A stretch of DNA of 64,000 nucleotides from Dendrophyllia cribrosa (lineage: Eukaryota > Cnidaria > Anthozoa > Scleractinia > Dendrophylliidae), in assembly GCA_024195265.1 (NCBI GenBank), contig JAJLRJ010000007.1:5724058-5788057 (forward strand), read 5' to 3'. The notes below the pieces were generated by a model that did no database searches, had not been told where the DNA came from, and saw nothing but the letters and a program-made list of their open reading frames with translations. This document shows positions 11,866 to 25,398 of the stretch, piece by piece; position 1 is the first letter of the stretch; each line of letters starts with the position of its first letter. A program made the position numbers and the translations under genes.

Positions 11866-14800
11866 GAAAACTACAAAGGCGTACATTCCTATGGATGTGT
11901 TTCAAACTTGTGAGTCCGTGAATGAAACCCTAAACGATTGACCATTCAATTGAAAACTACAAAGACCAACTTTTCTGAAGCACTGTACCGTGTCAAAATT
12001 TTGATTTCGTGGAAATGTGTGACCATTGAAATAAAAACTACAAAGGCGTATTTTCGTGTGGTACGGTCTTAAACTTTTGTGTCTGCGAATGAAAATCCAA
12101 CATGGGTGACCATTCAAATGAAAGCCCCAAAGGGGTACCTTCCCATGGTTATGATTCAACGTTTTGAGTCCGTGGATAAATCCTAAAAGTGTAACAATTC
12201 AAATGAAAGCTACAAAAGCGTACTCTCCTATTGTAATGTTTCAACTTTTGATTCCGTGTATGAGATGCTAAATGTGCGACAATTCAAATGAGAGCTACAA
12301 AGGCATACTCTCCTATTGTACTGTTTCAACTTTGGATTCTGTGTATGAGATGCTAAATGTGTAACATTTCAAATGAAAGCTACAAAGGCGTACTCTCCTA
12401 TTGTACTGTTTCAACTTTTGATTCCGTGTACGAGATGCTAAATGTGTAACAATTCAAATGAAAGCTACAAAGGCGTATACTCTCCTATTGTACTGTTTCG
12501 ACTTTTGATTCCGTGTCTGAGATGCTAAATGTGTAACAATTCAAATGAAAGCTACAAAGACGTACTCCGCCTATTGTACTGTTTCGACTTTTGATTCAGT
12601 GTATTTGATGCTAAATGTGTAACAATTCAAGTGAAAGCTACAAAGGCGTACTCTCCTATTGTACTGTTTCAACTTTTGATTCCATGGATGAGATGCTTAA
12701 TGTGTAACAATTCAAATGAAAGCTACAAAGGCGTACTCCGCCTATTGTACTGTTTCGACTTTTGATTCCATGGATGAGATGCTAAATGTGTAACAATTCA
12801 AATGAAAGCTACAAAGACGTACTCCGCCTATTGTACTGTTTCGACTTTTGATTCAGTGTATTTGATGCTAAATGTGTAACAATTCAAGTGAAAGCTACAA
12901 AGGCGTACTCTCCTATTGTACTGTTTCAACTTTTCAATCCGTGTATGAGATGCTAAATGTGTAACAATTCAAATGAAAGCTACAAAGGCGTACTCTCCTA
13001 TTGTACTGTTTCAACTTTTCAATCCGTGTATGAGATGCTAAATGTGTAACAATTCAAATGAAAGCTACAAAGGCGTACTCTCCTATTGTACTGTTTCAAC
13101 TTTTCAATCCGTGTATGAGATGCTAAATGTGTAACAATTCAAATGAAAGCTACAAAGGCGTACTCTCCTATTGTACTGTTTCAACTTTTCATTCCGTGTA
13201 TGAGATGCTAAATGTGTAACAATTCAAATGAAAGCTACAAAGGCGTACTCTCCTTTTGTACTGTTTCAACTTTTGATTCCATGGATGAGATGCTTAATGA
13301 CTTTTGTGTAACAATTCAAATGAAAGCTACAAAGGCGTATACTCTCCTATTGTACTGTTTCAACTTTTCAATCCGTGTACGAGATGCTAAATGTGTAACA
13401 ATTCAACTGAAAGCTACAAAGGCGTACTCTCCTATTGTACTGTTTCGACTTTTGATTCAGTGTATTTGATGCTAAATGTCAGTAACAATTCAAGTGAAAG
13501 CTACAAAGGCGTACTCCCCTATTGTACTGTTTCAACTTTTGATTCCATGGATGAGATGCTTAATGTGTAACAATTCAAATGAGAGCTACAAAGGCGTATA
13601 CTCTCCTATTGTACTGTTTCAACTTTTGATTCCGTGTACGAGATGCTAAATGGTAACAATTCAAATGAAAGCTACAAAGGCGTACTCTCCTATTGTACTG
13701 TTTCAACTTTTGATTCCGTGTACGAGATGCTAAATGGTAACAATTCAAATGAAAGCTACAAAGGCGTACTCTCCTATTGTACTGTTTCAACTTTTAATTC
13801 CGTGTACGAGATGCTAAATGGTAACAATTCAAATGAAAGCTACAATGGCATACTTCCCTATGGTACTGTTTCAACTTTTGATTCTGTTTATTAGATGCTA
13901 AATGTGTAACAATTCGAATGAAAGCTACAATGGCATACTTCCCTATGGTACTGTTTCAACTTTTGATTCTGTTTATTAGATGCTAAATGTGTAACAATTC
14001 AAATGAAAGCTACAATGGCATACTTCCCTATGGTACTGTTTCAACTTTTGATTCTGTTATTAGATGCTAAATGTGTAACAATTCAAATGAAAGCTACAAT
14101 GGCATACTTCCCTATGGTACTGTTTCAACTTTTGATTCTGTGTATTAGATGCTAAATGTGTAACAATTTAAATGAAAGCTACAAAAGCGTACTCTGTTAT
14201 TGTTTCAAACTTTAGATTCCGTGGATGAAATCTTAAATGTGTGACCAATTAAGTTTGTGGATGAAATCTTCATTAGAGACCATTCAACTGAAAGCTACAA
14301 ATGCGTACTTTCTTATGGTACTGTTTTAAACTTTATAGTCCGTGGATAAAGCGTGAAATGTGAGACGATTCAAATGAAAGATACAAAGGTGTACTTTCCT
14401 GTGGTAGTGTTTAAAAATTTTGAATCTGTGGATGAAATCCTACATGTGACCATTCAAATGAAAGCTGAAATGGCCTACTTTCCTATACTGTTTCAAACGT
14501 TTGAGTCCGTGGATGAAATCCTAAATATGTGACGATTCATATGAAAGCTACTGAGAGGCGTACTTTGAAGCAACAATGTTGTACGTTATACAGTGGCATG
14601 GTTCAAACCTTTCACTGTCCGTGGATGAAATCATAAAATTTTACCATTCATTTGAAAGCGAATAAGTTTTACATTTGTTACTTTTGATTCCGCGGATGAA
14701 TCCTTAAGTGTGATGCAAACGATCTAGAAAGTAGTACTTTACTGTGGTATGGCGAGGTTCCATTTTTGGATTCAGTGAATAAAATCGTAATGGTGGAAGC

Positions 14801-15090
14801 AGGTATGAGTGCGTGGATAAAAAGTAAAGCGTACAACGTAAAGTGTTGCTATTAAAATGGAAACTACAAATTATCATTGAGTAGTACATGCCTTTATTCC
14901 TGTGGTGCTCTCTGTTACGCTGTGGAGGGTGGTTCTAACTTTTGCGTCTGTGGATAAAATCCCTTAGTGGTCATTCAAATGAGAGCTATTGAGCAGTATT
15001 TTCCTGTGGTGCTGATTATTATGCTGTAGAAGGTGGTTTTAACTTTCGAGTTTGTGGATAACATCCTAAAGTGTGGCCATTCATCTGACA

Positions 15091-17190
15091 AATTAGTAAT
15101 AAGGTGTACTCATCTGCGGTTTTTTATTGAAGTGGAAGCCTTTAGTCGTACAACGGTTGATAAGAGCAGAACACTGCAGGAAAAACCTCTGATTGACCTA
15201 AATGAACAAAGCAGTAAACCTCAATCAATTAATGTTATGAATTCCTTTCACTCAGCAAAATGCAAGGTATTTAGCCCTTTTAAGTTGAAGTTTGAAATTT
15301 GGCCATGAATAGCTATCAATGAATTGTGTTAATCGTTAATCATTTTCAACATCAGTCCATCGGCTAATAAGTTAGCCAAATTCGTCCTGAAACTGACTTG
15401 CTATCAGTTGCAAGTTAAAACAAAATTTCGAACCAAAGGCTAGTTTTTAGCTTTCCTTTAACACTTCAATTTTTATTTTAACATGGTAGTGCAATAACAA
15501 AAACAGATAACATAGCGAAAATCAAGTTATATCTCAAATCAAAATAATTACGCGTCCATACCTGCGGGGAACTGAAAGCAGTAAGATTTCATGGTCAAGC
15601 CACAATTGTTTAGTCAAAGGACTTGATTCTCAAGCATAGCACATGGACGGCTTTGGGACGTTCCAACAGAATAATCTGTTCTGAAGAATAAACAAAAGTC
15701 AGTTCTGTATATTTCTAAATAAAAACTGTGAAAACTTTGCGCCAGTGACTTATTTTATTACCTACGATATTCAGCATCTGAGCTCCTGAGAAAATTCTAC
15801 ATCATTTTTTTTTCACACAATCAGGATAAATCTCCGGCACGCACGAACAAACTTAAGGGAAAAAAGGTCACAGCAAAGATTTTTTTCTTTGCTCCAATCC
15901 GAATCAACATTGTGTCACAAAATCATAGACCGAAGTTATAGTAACCGTTTCACTTTGTAAAGTCCAAACTGACGTAATTCCGCGATGGAAATTTTATTAA
16001 CGGGAATATTCAATACCGCTTTGTCGTTGTTATCAATACCTCTAGCTTTCATGTTGACTCGGCTGTAGATGCGAACATAAAATGTGGTGGAAATGACATT
16101 TGAAAGAAGAACAAACCTGGTCTTTTCCAAAACGATGAAGATCAAGAAGACGACAAGCCAGAGATTTGAATCTGGCCTTCACAGCACCACGTTCAGGCCA
16201 ACTACCAACATCAAATAATGCTATGGGCGTTCCACGTTGTTTTTATACTTGGTGATAAAAATTTATTCATCTCAGTCTAGAAACATTCCTGAAGCTGAAA
16301 TATAAAGGAGAAATTAACAAAGACGACAATGCCTTCCCTAATTGTTGACCAATGTCACTGGCTCTTATGTCAAAGAAAAGAGCTATTTCATGAGTATTCA
16401 AAGTGAAGCGCATGATTTACACTTGGCATTTAATGTTTAGCGCCCTGTGTGTGCACTCTTCTTAATTAAAAGTAGGTTATTGAACGGTCACATTGTTGTG
16501 TGATTCTTTTTAATGGGAACTGGCAGCCAAATGCTGTGAATAATTCGGCAGTGTAGCAGCTGCTCAGAAGAGCTGTCGGGATTGGATAAAACAAACAATA
16601 GTTTCCATTGTCAACTCGTTCTATTGTTTTGTTTCCATTGTTTCTCGTTCTATTGTATCGATCAAATTGGGTTAGATCTTCTGGGATCTGCTATATCACC
16701 CGAAAAATAACATATTTATCGATTTTGTGGGGTTTTGAAGGGTTTGTTTGCTGCTATCTTTTGTCTTTTATTTTCCCCATGTTTCATAAACCCAAGTAAA
16801 CGCTTTCAATGAGTACAGTTATCTGCGCTTCTGTGTCGAAATAAATGGATATGATCTGAGCTGAGTTCATTATCTAGGGGGTTTGAAGAGTGGACCCCCC
16901 CTCCCAAAAAAAAAAATAGTGTATAAGTGAAGTTGTTACAGTTTACAGTTTACATTGCTACCTAGATCGGTAAGAACTGGAAAATTGCCGTTGTTGAGTT
17001 TATTTATGTTTTTGCCGTATTAAAATAAAGTATATGTATGTACGGATGTATATATTCAGTGGCAAACCTTTAGATTTCTGAGGTGGGAGAGTTGGGTGAT
17101 TTTGAAAAAACTATCCTGCAAGCCAACTGGAAAAAGGTCCTGCAACTGCGAAAGTCCGACTTGAGGCTTAAGCGAAAAACTTTCTAGGAC
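15091..17190. other. Low-copy spacer, no gene identified
   Basis: No clear gene. A minus-strand frame of 69 codons at 15936-16145 opens with a TTG rather than ATG. A TATAAAA-like word occurs on the minus strand near 16240, upstream of that frame. I do not think this is sufficient to call a gene. Confidence 0.4.
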
Positions 17191-17194
17191 AGAC

Positions 17195-17800
17195 GAGATT
17201 ACTCCTGAATTGTACGACATGAAGTTCAATTACTAATTAATCGCATCAATAACAAAATTCGAGATTAAAAGTCTATGTGGACTTTTTTGGCACTCAAAAT
17301 GTCTACTATTTTTTCTATCAGTTTGAAAGTAGGAGGAAAACGGCAAAAAAGAACCCATTTAAGCGCAACTGATTGACGCGCGCGCAATGTAGGTGTCCAA
17401 TTGCAGCTATCCAATTACAAAAAAATGTAATTGGACACCCACGTGATCATGTGCCAATTTATAGTATTATACCATAGCTAGCAGAGCCGCGCAATCAAAT
17501 GCAGTATACGTAAGCGTGCTCAAAATCCCGATAGTGCACGCTGATAGCGTGAGCAAATCGCTTCGCCAGAATTCGAGTCGGATTTGATGCACAATTCCAC
17601 CGGCTATGTTATAAAACAATTGGTTCATGCTTTTAGCTGTGCACTATCGAGTTATGGAGCACGTGGGAAGTTTGGAGAGCACTCAAGAAGCTAGAGTTAC
17701 TCTTGCGCTTCTTTCGTGCTCTCCAAACTTCCCACGTGCTCCATAACTCGATAGTGCACGCTAAAGCATGAACCAATTGTTAAATAGTAATTGGACTGAA

Positions 17801-17838
<38 letters not shown>

Positions 17839-18300
17839 AAATCGGCTGAGCGCGTAGCGCGAGGACTATTTGAAATTACAAGCACGATTACCCCTGAATT
17901 GTACGACGCGAAGTTCAATTACTAATTAATCGCATCAATAACCAAATTCGAGATTAAAAAGTCTATGTCGACTCTTTTGTACTAAAAACGTCTAGTATAT
18001 TTTTTAACAGTTTAAAAGTAGAAGGAAAAGAGCAAAAAAGAAACCATTGAAGTGCAACTGATTGACGCGCGCGCAACTTAGGTGTCCAATTACGGCTATC
18101 CAATTACAAAATGCTTAAATTGGATAGCTGTAATGGGGCACCCACGTGACCGCGCGCCAATTACGTTGTTATTGATACGATTACGTAAGAAATAGGCGCG
18201 TGGATGATCAATCACAATCGAGAATTTTGTTATTGATACGATTAGGTCGGTGAACTGATCAAAGGGTCGAAGGGTCATGCGCGTGACAAGAAGTACAACA
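17195..18300. repeat. Direct duplication of about 680 bp with internal hairpins
   Basis: Sequence at 17205-17460 recurs at 17883-18160 (shared words CTGAATTGTACGAC, AATTACTAATTAATCGCAT, GCAACTGATTGACGCGCGCG). Between the copies lie a perfect 44-bp-arm hairpin (17639-17759) and a second foldback at 17806-17904. No coding sequence is convincing. Confidence 0.75.
17639..17759. repeat. Perfect inverted repeat, 44-bp arms
   Basis: The arm 17639-17682 (starting GTGCACTATCGAGTTATG) is exactly reverse-complementary to 17716-17759. The 33-nt centre contains AGAAGC and GCTTCT, which extend the stem. DNA of this kind can extrude a cruciform or, if transcribed, give a long hairpin RNA. Confidence 0.9.
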
Positions 18301-19938
18301 CGGGTAAATAGGGTAACTTTTGTCCATCACATCTCTTTCGCGAGTATGGTAACCTGTGTTTTTTATTGCATATTTCGAAACAATGCTTGCTAGGGGAAAA
18401 TCAGGGAAAGTTAAAAAAAATCGTTCGTTAACTTTTGTTTCTAACCTCTTTTATGCGACAGCTCTTTGTAGCCGACTTCTTTAAACTCTAACTTCTAGTT
18501 ATCTAGTTTCAGGCTTATTCACTTATCTTAGAAACTGGATGAATTAAAACCAAGAAAAATAAGGAACTGGCCAAAAGGATGCCAGATATCAAACTTTAAG
18601 ACGAAAGATGGGAATAGCGTTCGTCTTGCAAGAATACATTCAGAATCCACTTATGGTGTATTCTCCCATTACTAACAATTTTTTCTAAGGTGATGGTTGT
18701 TGTGCTAGAATGCAGCGAGCATTTTGGATCTGAATATCTGAGGATGGCATGAGTTAAATTGGTCTCGTTCGGCCTGTTATTGTTCGTCTGGGGGATTTTT
18801 ATAGACTTTTGTGTCAATGGTTATGGGAAGAGTACCCATGACTTGACCGTGAAAATTATGCGTCTTCAACCGAAACCCATCAGAACGAACAGGTGAGAAC
18901 TATACGAAGACGTGTGGTTAATAGTGTTTCAAGTCTTTGATAACCAAAAGCCTCAACACAAGGGTGAGAATACGCTGAGCGAAGTAGAGCTTAGGGACGC
19001 CTCTGTGGAGGAAAGATCTACATCATTCTGATCTCGGAAAGTTTTGATTTACCCAAAATCCCCTCAGCACAAAAAAAGGAGAAAGACGCGCGCTAGCTGA
19101 ACTCCAAAATGAAATAACTTTCGGGATGGGACAAACAAAAACAACAACACAAAAATAACAGGCAAATAATGGTAACGACAATTTGCCACTCCAGAATCTC
19201 CAGGGAGACTGAGCACCTGCGTTTGTCACTAGGATTTCTGGGATCGTTTGGGTTACCAGCGTCAGTTACGTTTCCAATCAATTAACCAATCATAGCTCGT
19301 ATTGGCTACCCAAAAGATCCGGGAAATCTCAGGGGTGAATAAGATTTCTAAAGCTGGATTTCCACTGACGCGTAATTTTACGTTGCGTTTTACGTGCATA
19401 AATAAAATGAGAGACGAAGTATGAACATCTTGCGTAAACGTAAGATGTTGAACCGTGCTCAACTTTTTACTTTTACCCAAGCTACGCCGTTCATATAACG
19501 TCTCTAATTTTATATACGCACGTCAAAATTACGAAATAATGGAAGTCCAGCTTTATAGGGCAAGAAACCGGTAATCGTCTTTTGTGAATATCGCACACGA
19601 TTGTTGTTTGATACACCCGAACGAAAAATACCAGCATTGTCTGCAGCTAATTCACCTCCACTCCTCAAACTATGGGATTCTACAGTATCTTCGAAATTTC
19701 GGGATATTACCAAGCCAAGAGCTCACAAGTGCGAAAATGAAAAATCAAAATGTAAAAAAAAAACGACGACAAAGGAGAATACTATTAAATAGACAATGAT
19801 AGATTTTATTTGAAGGACTACAGAGCTAATTTACAATAACATATAAAATTAAATGTAAGAAATTACAATATTTATATTATATATGATACATGTACATACA
19901 TCATTATAAAATTAATAAGAAACTACAATAGTATTATA
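18301..19938. other. Spacer without recognisable genes
   Basis: Several short open frames exist on both strands but none has a splice context, family motif or codon pattern that I would trust. Confidence 0.5.
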
Positions 19939-20220
19939 GAGACGTTTTCAATTGAGTGTCGTAAAACCAAAACCAAAGTAATTACTCTGACCAATCACAG
20001 CAGTCGTAAACAATCCAATGAACCAATCAGAGCTCGAAGCAATTACATGTCGGCGGCGCCAAGCGCGAGAAAACGCGTGCGAGCAAGTCACGATTGGTTT
20101 TGGTTTTACTTCTGATTGGTCGAGAAAGTGGCGCGAGATTTTTTAGCCAATCACAAAGCGTAGTAATGCAAAACCAAAGCAATTGTGTAATTACTTTCGA
20201 CACTCAATTGAAAACTGCTC
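19939..20220. mobile_element. MITE with TA duplication (Tc1/mariner type)
   Basis: A 282-bp element whose ends are GTTTTCAATTGAGTGTCG and its inverse CGACACTCAATTGAAAAC, with about 23 bp of terminal inverted repeat including two mismatches. A TA flanks each side (19937-19938 and 20221-20222), the target duplication of the mariner superfamily. Subterminal words such as AAAACCAAAACCAAAG and CTGATTGGT recur in relatives at about 26657, 28913, 29380 and 30055 within this window. Confidence 0.8.
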
Positions 20221-20559
20221 TATACGGATACATAATTGCGAAAAAAAACTGGCAGTATAGTTCCTGTTTTACAATCCTCTTGAACTCTCTGATGTTATAA
20301 ATAGAATTTTAGTTTCCTCGCTATAGCCTGACAGCAGCAATGGATCATTCTCTAACATCCAAAATCCATTGAATGAGAACTGTAGAGAGAGAATCAGAAA
20401 AAAGTAAAGAAAATAAAAAGAAAGAATTTGATCTGTCAAGCGGCTAAAATTGTAAATTAATTATGTCTTATACTCTGCTTTTTTGTGCCAAACGATTTTT
20501 AGCTCGTGATAAATATAAGGAACAGTTGTATTTTCTTGCTCCTTTGAAGTGATACCTCT

Positions 20560-20757
20560 TTTTTATTCTATGTTCAGCCACTTTTCTGACTCGCGTGTAA
20601 ATTATCTTTAATTAATAAATGATGGTTACCCAACTAGTTTAGCTTTTTAGTTATTTTGGGTAACCAGCTACTGTATCTATTTTTTAATTTATACATTATG
20701 TATACATCTTTGTAACTTTACAGTAGGAATAAACGTTGTTGTTGTTGTTGTTGTTAA
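20560..20757 (+). mobile_element. Possible retroelement 3' tail ending in (GTT)n
   Basis: AT-rich sequence with GGAATAAACG followed by seven GTT triplets. This matches the tail style of the LINE ending at about 40490 (polyadenylation-like AATAAA word, then a short trinucleotide run). Only the 3' end is recognisable. Confidence 0.4.
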
Positions 20758-22949
20758 CATGCACATAAGTTTGTATCTTGATATAAACATAAGATGCAAA
20801 CTCCTTTATAATTCAAGCGCACGCACTTAAAAGTTTTATAAACATTATACCTTGTTAATCCATGTGTCTGTTGTTTGCTCCTCTGTTTGCTAACATGCCC
20901 ACATTTTTTAATTTATATGTAAACATTATACTTTCTTATTTTATGTATCAATTGTTTACTAACACCGCCGGACACGTGATACTGATACAAACATTACTAT
21001 CCATTTGTAATTCATGTATCATTTGTTTGTTAAAATACGCGCACACGTCATACTTATATATAAATAAATATATAAACATTATCATCCCTTCGTAATTCAT
21101 GTATTATAGTTGTTTGCTAAAAAATACGCATGCACTCTTAATACTTGTATAAATATTATCCAGTCGTAATTCATGTATCAGTTATTTGCAATCACGCGCG
21201 CAAAACTCGTAATACTTACATAAATGTTATTCCTTCTTAATTCTAATCACGTATTAGTTATTTTCTAACACGCGTATACTCTTAATACTTATATTACCAT
21301 TATCATCCCTTCTTAATTCATGTATCAGTTGTTTGCCAAAGACGCGCGAGCACACTACACACTCTTTATACTCATAAACATTATTATCCCTTGTTAGTTC
21401 ATGTATCTATTGTTTGCCAAGACGCGCGCACACTCTTAATCCTAGCGAATACTTATATATTAATCATTATTATCCCTTCTTAATTCATGTATCACTTGTT
21501 TGCTAATACGTGCGCACACTCCTAATACTTATATAAACATTATCCCATCTTAATTCATGTATCAGTTGTTTTCTAATACGTGCGCACACTCTTAATACTT
21601 TATAAACATTACCCCTTCTTAATTCATGTATCAGTTGTTTGTTAAGACGCGCGCGCACTCTTAATATTTTAAACATTATTATCCCTTCTCAATTCATGTA
21701 TCAGTTGTTTACTAAGACGCGCGCACACTGAATATATATTAAACATTATTATCCCTTCTTAATTCATGTATCAGTTGTTTGCTAATACGTGCGCACACTC
21801 ATAATACTTATGTAAACATTATCTTCTTAATTCATGTATAAGTTGTTTGCTAAGATGCGTGCACACTCTTCATGCTTATATAAACATTATCTTCTTAATT
21901 CATGTATCAGTTGTTTGCTAAGACGCGCACACACTCTTAATATATTAAACATTATCCCTTCTTAATTCATGTATCAGTTGTTTTCTAATACGTGCGCACA
22001 CTCTTAATACTTTATAAACATTACCCCTTCTTAATTCATGTATCAGTTGTTTGTTAAGACGCGCGCGCACTCTTAATATTTTAAACATTATTATCCCTTC
22101 TCAATTCATGTATCAGTTGTTTACTAAGACGCGCGCACACTGAATATATATTAAACATTATTATCCCTTCTTAATTCATGTATCAGTTGTTTGCTAATAC
22201 GTGCGCACACTCATAATACTTATGTAAACATTATCTTCTTAATTCATGTATAAGTTGTTTGCTAAGATGCGTGCACACTCTTCATGCTTATATAAACATT
22301 ATCTTCTTAATTCATGTATCAGTTGTTTGCTAAGACGCGCACACACTCTTAATATATTAAACATTATCCCTTCTTAATTCATGTATCAGTTGTTTGCTAA
22401 TACGTGCTCACACTCTTAATACTTATATAAACATTACCCCTTCTTAATTCATGTATCAGTTGTTTGTTAAGACGTGCGCACACTCTTAAGATATTAAACA
22501 TTATTATCCCTTCTCAATTCATGTATCAGTTGTTTGCTAAGACGCGTGCACACTCTTCATGCTTCTACAAACAATATTATCTTTCTTTATTCATGAATCA
22601 GTTGTTTACTAAAGCACACGCACACTGTTAATACTTTTATAAACATTATTATCCCTTCTTAATTCATGTATCAGTTATTTACGAACACGCGCACACTCTT
22701 TACACTTATAAACATTGTCCTTTTCTTTATTCATGTATCAGTTGTTTGCTAAGACGTGCGCACAATCTTAATACTTATATAAACATTATCCCTTCTTAAT
22801 TCGTGTATCAGTTAAGTTGTTTGCTTAGACACGCTGACTCTCAAATCGCTCATAAACATCCCTTCTCAAATCATGTATAATTTATTTGCTTACTAACACG
22901 CGCACTCTTAATGTTTATATAGACAGCGCAAACAGTGTTGTGAAGGCCG

Positions 22950-23261
22950 GAAAGAAGCGGCCTTCAATTCAGCTCACTAAACTCTGCTTCAATTTTGGCG
23001 ATCTCGTCGTCCAGCTTGAAGGGATGAAGGAACGAAGAAACTGTGGTAAAGTAGAAGCCGAGGTGGACACAGGGGCGCGGTAGTCATGGGTAGATGTCTG
23101 CCAAATCCTGCTTGGTTATCCCGCGAGGACGGTTTCGGTTGTTATCTGGTGCTCATAATCAATTAGAACTTTCATCAAGGCCACCTGTTCGTGACAAAAC
23201 TGGGAAAGCCAAGAATCCGCTGATTGGTCAGAGGGCTTCGAGGAACGCTTCTTGGGAGGCA
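22950..23261 (-). pseudogene. Short decayed gene or retrocopy inside satellite, unknown family
   Basis: On the minus strand an ATG at 23261 opens a frame beginning MPPKKRSSKPSDQSADSW and continuing through HEQVALMKVLIDYEHQI. It ends early near 23116, but after a one-base shift reading resumes (ITKQDLADIYP) and, after one more in-frame stop, ends with KLDDEIAKIEAEFSELN and a stop. The intact protein would be roughly 110-120 residues with a basic N-terminus and a helical, coiled-coil-like end. I do not recognise the family. The frameshift and stop mark it as dead, and its isolation inside satellite DNA suggests a transposed or retroposed copy. Confidence 0.5.
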
Positions 23262-23814
23262 TGATAAAACGCAATGTCAAAAAACAAAGGCGATGACGAA
23301 CCAAAAATGATATCGAGAGATAAGCACCTTGCGCACATGTCCACTGCACAGTTAATGATTAACTAACGGTAGCTACGTATTATATTGCCATTGGACAGGA
23401 TAAAATACCACACATAAACATTAATTATATACCTTCGTAATTCATGTATCATTTATTTGCTAACACGCGTACTCTTAATACTTATATAAATATATCACTT
23501 CGTAATTCACGTATCAGTTGTTTGCTTTTAAGACGCACACACTCTTAATACTTAGACAAACATTATCATCTCTTCTTAATCCCTGTATTAGTTTGCTAAC
23601 ACGGACACTTAATTCTTATATAACCATTATTACCCCTCCTTAATGTATCAGTTGTTTGTTAACACACACACACACACACGCCTAATTCTTATATATACAT
23701 TATTAATCCTCCTTAATTTATGTATCAGTTATTTGCTAACATGCACACACTTTAATTCTTATATAAAAATTATCCCTCCCTTATTGTTATCACACGTAGA
23801 TTACTAAAGAATAG

Positions 23815-23905
23815 AAATTAGCGAAATCACACAACGTTTCGAAATCATCTTGATATCATTTTCAAGTGAAGAAATAAAAATATGTTACGTTAATATATAC
23901 CAAAA
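23815..23905 (-). repeat. Possible Penelope-type terminal fragment
   Basis: On the minus strand the run CTTGAAAATGATATCAAGAT, then GATTTCGAAACGTTGTGTG, has the layout (stem, CGAAACGTTG) seen in the terminal repeats of many Penelope-like elements. It is short and isolated, so this is a weak call. Confidence 0.3.
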
Positions 23906-24150
23906 AACGTGGCAAATCGGTTCTATGTGAATAAATAAACAATGACAATTAAATGTTCAGGGTTAATCACAAGTGTTTAGTTCAAACAAAGACTTGGAAA
24001 GGAGTCCGATTGGGTGATTATTATTCCCTCCTAATTCATGTATCAGTTATTTGCCAAAACACGCGCACTTAATTGTTATATAAACACAGTAATTATTCCT
24101 TCTTAAATCATATATGAGTTGAGTTTGCTAACACGCGCAACATGGTGGCT

Positions 24151-25230
24151 ATCGTGAATAAGGCCTATTGACTAAAAAAGTGCAGTTTGGGACGGCCTGT
24201 GGTAATGCGTACAATTTTAAGCAGCCATTACATAGCGCTCTTTTGCGACTAAGATAATTTACTTAGATTTTTTAGAAACTATTAGTAGCATGCAACATGA
24301 AAAGCTGGTGGTCCATTATGCTGATCATGGATCCATTTTATCTGATGAGACTGCGTGAAGATCCTTTTATGGAGTTTCCAAGGCGTTTTGAAGTTGCTTG
24401 AAATAGCTGAAAATATATAATGGTATATTTAACAATTAGTCTGCAATCTCGTAGTCTCTTTCCGTGGTGGGAGCATTAAAATTGACGAAAGTTTTCGCTG
24501 AATATTTTTAAGAGAAACTCACAAAAGGTACCAGAATTGTGTTTTTGTAGGAATTGTTTCCCAAAGGTACTCGATCGGTGGTTAACCTCCTACTCGTCGC
24601 AAACAGGAATTTCAACTCCTTAAAGGTGCGTCGATCACTCCGGATACTTTAATATGAAGTTCCCTTAGGTCTTGTTTTACCTGAACAGCAATAGGGAAAG
24701 CCCCGACCCAAGAATCAAATTGTTTAAGCGTAACGTAGGGAAAAATTTATTCCAGACAATGTTGATAAAAATAATTTACTTCAACTTCCGTTTCGTGCCT
24801 TATCAATATTTCAAGCGGCGTGCATTCCTAGCGCGGTATCTGGCGCGGTCTATCTTTCGCCAGGGAGTACTCCTAAAACTTGTTTGTGGGAGTGCAAGCT
24901 GCCCGCTATTCAAACCCCTTACCCGTTTTAAATATTTTTTTCTTTTTCAATCCAGATGTTAAAAATCTATACCTAATTTCAGATTAAAAGGCAAAACATA
25001 CTCATTCGAGATGACGGTACAAAAATGACGGTACAAAAATGTGTGTATAAAAATCCACGATTTTCCAGAAGTAGTGTGAACGCTGCAGACCATAGTTGTC
25101 AAGGTATATATACCCAATTTTAGACGAAAATAGCTCAATTCCAATTTTTCGGTGCCTCGCATATCTACGTGGGGACGGACTACCCGGATAAGACGACTAC
25201 ACCTGCACCGTACCCCATTTTGAATTTAAT
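24151..25230. other. Spacer, no gene identified
   Basis: Unique-looking sequence without a supported gene. The only repeat noticed is a 16-bp tandem pair near 25013-25040 (ATGACGGTACAAAA). Confidence 0.5.
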
Positions 25231-25398
25231 GGCTGTTAATGCGTAAACACAAAAAGGCTATGATCAGTTTCTCTTTTCTCAAAAAGTAAGTTGAGCAAGA
25301 AGCGAAACACAGAGGTGCAAGTACAAACGCGACCGCGAGGAAGTACGACGCGTGAGCCCAGCGTATGAACAATAAAAGACTTTGAATTTTTACGTTCT

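Larger units (their letters stand above)
2808..15090. repeat. 85-bp satellite, diverged, with nested insertions
   Basis: Roughly a hundred or more copies of an 85-bp unit. Recognisable words are ATTCAAATGAAAGCTACAAA, GGTACTGTTTCAAACTTTTG, then GTCCGTGGATGAAATCCTAA. Copies on the flanks are strongly diverged and vary in length; copies at about 12.2-14.2 kb are much more uniform (for example the 85-bp step from 12968 to 13053). The array is interrupted by elements at 3465-4193, 4194-4700, about 6346-6880, 7870-8859, 10890-11145 and 11315-11860. The short open frames scattered along it are by-products of the repeat. Confidence 0.93.
20800..24150. repeat. AT-rich satellite, about 70-bp unit, with a 412-bp higher-order repeat
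   Basis: Units share TTAATTCATGTATCAGTTG, then TTTGCTAA, an alternating CG-rich word (GACGCGCGCACACTC), and ATATAAACATTATCCC. Spacing is 69-70 bp in the regular part (for example 21486, 21556, 21625). Six-unit blocks repeat with a 412-bp step between about 21552 and 22375. The array is interrupted by a non-satellite insertion at 22925-23400 and decays beyond 23.7 kb. Confidence 0.92.

Noticed and set aside
11683..11886. Minus-strand frame with a long Tyr run
   Set aside because: Translation of the (AAT)n microsatellite.
2808..15090. Regularly spaced repeats that could suggest a CRISPR-like array
   Set aside because: Units are contiguous 85-bp satellite copies without unique spacers, there are no cas genes, and the context is eukaryotic. 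The same applies to the 70-bp array at 20.8-24.15 kb.
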